From the NCBI GenBank assembly GCA_003218935.1, contig QHPA01000380.1, forward strand, positions 1 to 6,796: 6,796 bases of DNA, in the 5' to 3' direction. Below the pieces are notes generated by a model. That model did no database searches, was not told the origin of the DNA, and was given only the letters and a program-made list of their open reading frames with translations. Positions within the stretch are counted from its first letter, which is position 1, and every line of letters begins with the position of its first letter. This document shows positions 4,654 through 6,796 of the stretch, one piece after another. The DNA comes from Verrucomicrobiota bacterium (GTDB lineage: Bacteria; Verrucomicrobiota; Verrucomicrobiia; Limisphaerales; AV2). The translations under genes and the position numbers were made by a program.

Positions 4654-6796
4654 GCAAAACCATTCCGCCATCCTGCCCGGAGCCGGAGATCGGCCCGAAA
4701 TACTGGCGCAGCCTCAATCAGCTGGCTGACACGCCGGAGTTTCGTCAATGGGTGGAACGCGAGTTTCCGTCGGGCGCCAGCGAACTGAGCGACCCCGTCA
4801 CGCGCCGGCATTTCGTCAAGATCATGTCCGCGTCATTCCTGCTCGCGGGCTTTGGGCTGAGTGGGTGCCGTCGCCCGGAGGAAAAGATTCTGCCGTTCGG
4901 CAAAGCGCCGGAGAATTACATCCACGGCGCGCCGCAATTCTTCGCGACCGCCATGCCAACGCGCGGCGGCGCCATTCCGCTGGTCGTCAAATCAAATGAC
5001 GGCCGACCGACGAAAATCGAAGGCAACGCGTTGCACCCGGACTGCAACGGCGCCTCGGACCACTATGCGCAGGCCTCCATCCTGAACGTTTACGATCCCG
5101 ACCGCGCGATGCGGTTCGTCAGGAACGGCAACATCGTGAAGCGCGAGGCGGCGCTGGATTTTCTGGGCGAGTTGTCGAAGAAATCCCAGGCGGATGGCGG
5201 CCAGGGACTGTGTTTCCTGTTGGAGCGCAGCAGTTCTCCGTCGCGCGCGCGGTTGCGGAAGCTGATCGGCGATAAATTCCCGAAAGCGCGCTGGTTCGCT
5301 TACGAGCCGGTGGATTTCGATGTCCATCGCCAGGCGGCGTCGGTCGCGTTCGGCAAATCGGCCAGGCCCTACTTCAAATTCGACGAAGCGAAGGTGATTG
5401 TTTCGCTCGACTGCGATTTTATCGGCGGCGAAGAGGACGCTTACCTTCACATCCGCCGGTTCACCAAGGGCCGCAAAATCGAGAAGCCGACCGACACGGT
5501 TAACCGGCTGTATGCGGTCGAAGCGTTGTTTACTTTGACGGGAGCGAATGCGGACCATCGTTTGCGTTTGCCGAGCAGCGCGGTGGAGCAGGCGGTGAAA
5601 TTGCTCGGCACGAAAATCAGTTGGCAATTCGCTCCTGAAGTCGGACCTCTCCAACTCGACGACGAGAAAGCCTCGGAATGGATTTCAAAATGCGCTGAAG
5701 ATTTGTTGAAGAACCGCGGTCGATCACTGGTGATTGCCGGCCATCGCCAACCGCAGGCGGTTCATCTCATGGTTCACGCGATCAACGCCGCGCTCGGCAA
5801 CATCGGCAAGACCGTCGTTTTCCTCGACGCGCCGGAGGCGAAGGAGGAAACGATTGCGGACCTCGCGCAGGCGTTGAACTCCGGCCAGGTCGGCACCCTC
5901 CTGATTCTGGGTGGCAACCCGGTTTACAACGCGCCCGCCGATTTGAACTGGGCGCAGACGCTGCGCAAGGCGAAGGCCATTGTTCGCCTTGGCTATTACG
6001 AAGACGAAACGGCAGAATTCTGCGACTGGCATTTGCCGCTGGCGCACTATCTCGAATCATGGGGTGACGCGCGCACGGCGGATGGCACGTTGGTTCCTGT
6101 GCAGCCGCTCATCGAACCATTATTCGGCGGCATTTCGGAGTTGGAAGTGCTCGCGCGCATTGGCGGACTGGAAAAGGTCAAGCCGTATGACATCGTGCGC
6201 GAGACGTATGGCGACATTGCTGGCGATGGCGAAGACAATTGGAAGAGATTTTTGCATGATGGTTTTCTGCCTGGCAGTTCCGCGAAACCGGTCGAGGTCC
6301 AATTCAACGCGAGCGCGGCGGCGACGGTGATCGGCGCGGCGAAGCCGGTCGTTGCTTCAACGAAGGACACGCTCGAAGTGGTTTTCCATCGCGACTACAA
6401 GGTTGACGACGGCCGTTACAACAATAACGGCTGGTTGCAGGAGTTGCCCGATCCCATCACCAAGCTGGTTTGGGAAAACGTGATTCTGCTCAGCCCGAAG
6501 ACCGCGAAAGACCTCCGCCTCGACGTTCGCAACAACGAAAACAACAAGCTTTATGTGCCGTTGGTCAGGATTGAGTTCGAGGGCCGCGAAATAGTGGGTC
6601 CCGTGTGGGTTCAGCCGGGGCAGGCAGACAATGTCGTCGGCCTGGCGCTCGGTTATGGCCGTCAGAAGACCGGTCGCGTCGGCCGCGGCTCCGGTTACGA
6701 CGCCTATCGCTTGCGGACGACCAAAGCGTTGCATTTCGCCGGCGGCGCGAAATTGACGCCGACCGGCCGGACGCATCAGCTTGCCACCACGCAGGA
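4650..6796 (+). CDS. actB: Alternative complex III molybdopterin-oxidoreductase-like/Fe-S subunit ActB, 3'-truncated
   Basis: The reading frame is open from ATG 4650 to the window edge, giving 715 residues of a protein usually near 1000. ActB is the large periplasmic subunit of alternative complex III; it joins a molybdopterin-oxidoreductase-like domain, which in studied members lacks the cofactor, to a C-terminal ferredoxin-like domain with Fe-S clusters. That second domain is expected beyond the window. The N-terminus has the ActB head (KYWRSLNQLADTPEF, 17-31) and a Tat-like signal, TRRHF with Arg52-Arg53, a hydrophobic stretch at 58-71 and an LSGC lipobox-like end (Cys73), then RRPEEKILPF. 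Later segments include TKIEGNALHP and GGNPVYNAPADLNW, typical of the family. Start is fixed by the ATGA overlap with actA. Membrane subunits (actC onward) should follow downstream. Confidence 0.95.
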   Translation, partial: MSKTIPPSCPEPEIGPKYWRSLNQLADTPEFRQWVEREFPSGASELSDPVTRRHFVKIMSASFLLAGFGLSGCRRPEEKILPFGKAPENYIHGAPQFFATAMPTRGGAIPLVVKSNDGRPTKIEGNALHPDCNGASDHYAQASILNVYDPDRAMRFVRNGNIVKREAALDFLGELSKKSQADGGQGLCFLLERSSSPSRARLRKLIGDKFPKARWFAYEPVDFDVHRQAASVAFGKSARPYFKFDEAKVIVSLDCDFIGGEEDAYLHIRRFTKGRKIEKPTDTVNRLYAVEALFTLTGANADHRLRLPSSAVEQAVKLLGTKISWQFAPEVGPLQLDDEKASEWISKCAEDLLKNRGRSLVIAGHRQPQAVHLMVHAINAALGNIGKTVVFLDAPEAKEETIADLAQALNSGQVGTLLILGGNPVYNAPADLNWAQTLRKAKAIVRLGYYEDETAEFCDWHLPLAHYLESWGDARTADGTLVPVQPLIEPLFGGISELEVLARIGGLEKVKPYDIVRETYGDIAGDGEDNWKRFLHDGFLPGSSAKPVEVQFNASAAATVIGAAKPVVASTKDTLEVVFHRDYKVDDGRYNNNGWLQELPDPITKLVWENVILLSPKTAKDLRLDVRNNENNKLYVPLVRIEFEGREIVGPVWVQPGQADNVVGLALGYGRQKTGRVGRGSGYDAYRLRTTKALHFAGGAKLTPTGRTHQLATTQ

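Noticed and set aside
3922..4671. Long antisense open frame (249 codons) opposite actA
   Set aside because: The + strand encodes five CxxCH heme motifs; the antisense frame is a composition artefact.
4992..5654. Antisense open frame (220 codons) opposite actB
   Set aside because: It lies within the conserved ActB frame and has no domain features of its own.
1..6796. CRISPR array, tRNA or rRNA gene
   Set aside because: No regularly spaced repeat array, cloverleaf-type sequence or rRNA-like segment was seen on either strand.

Overview
The window is high-GC bacterial DNA. It fits a member of the Verrucomicrobiota, probably of the Pedosphaera/Limisphaera type, or a related PVC lineage. The grounds are the alternative complex III genes, the short palindrome-rich intergenic repeats, and start codons without Shine-Dalgarno sequences. 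This assignment is inference from style and gene content; there is no rRNA or marker gene in the window.

Layout, all genes on the + strand. (1) Positions 2-394 hold the 3' part of an RbsD/FucU sugar mutarotase gene. (2) Positions 395-731 are intergenic and hold several small palindromic repeats. (3) Positions 732-1775 encode a zinc-dependent medium-chain sugar/polyol dehydrogenase. (4) Positions 1824-2656 hold two TIR domains in two overlapping reading frames, most simply read as one tandem-TIR gene broken by a one-base frameshift near 2251-2253. (5) Positions 2667-3518 encode an L-fuconolactonase-like amidohydrolase, 10 bases after the TIR stop codon. (6) Positions 3519-3984 are intergenic, with a large imperfect hairpin repeat and an 18-bp dyad that fits a Rex (or CRP-type) operator. 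(7) Positions 3985-4653 encode ActA, a pentaheme cytochrome c. (8) From 4650 to the window end runs ActB, overlapping actA by ATGA and running off the edge.

Functionally there are two halves. The first (mutarotase, dehydrogenase, lactonase) looks like a non-phosphorylating, oxidative pathway for L-fucose or a similar deoxysugar: anomer conversion, oxidation to a lactone, lactone opening. The second is the beginning of an act operon for alternative complex III, the quinol oxidising complex that replaces cytochrome bc1. NADH from the first half could feed quinone reduction upstream of the second, but nothing in the sequence links their regulation.

The most unusual parts are the TIR pair placed inside a sugar catabolic gene string with no recognisable defence partner in view, and the Rex-like dyad about 200 bp upstream of actA.
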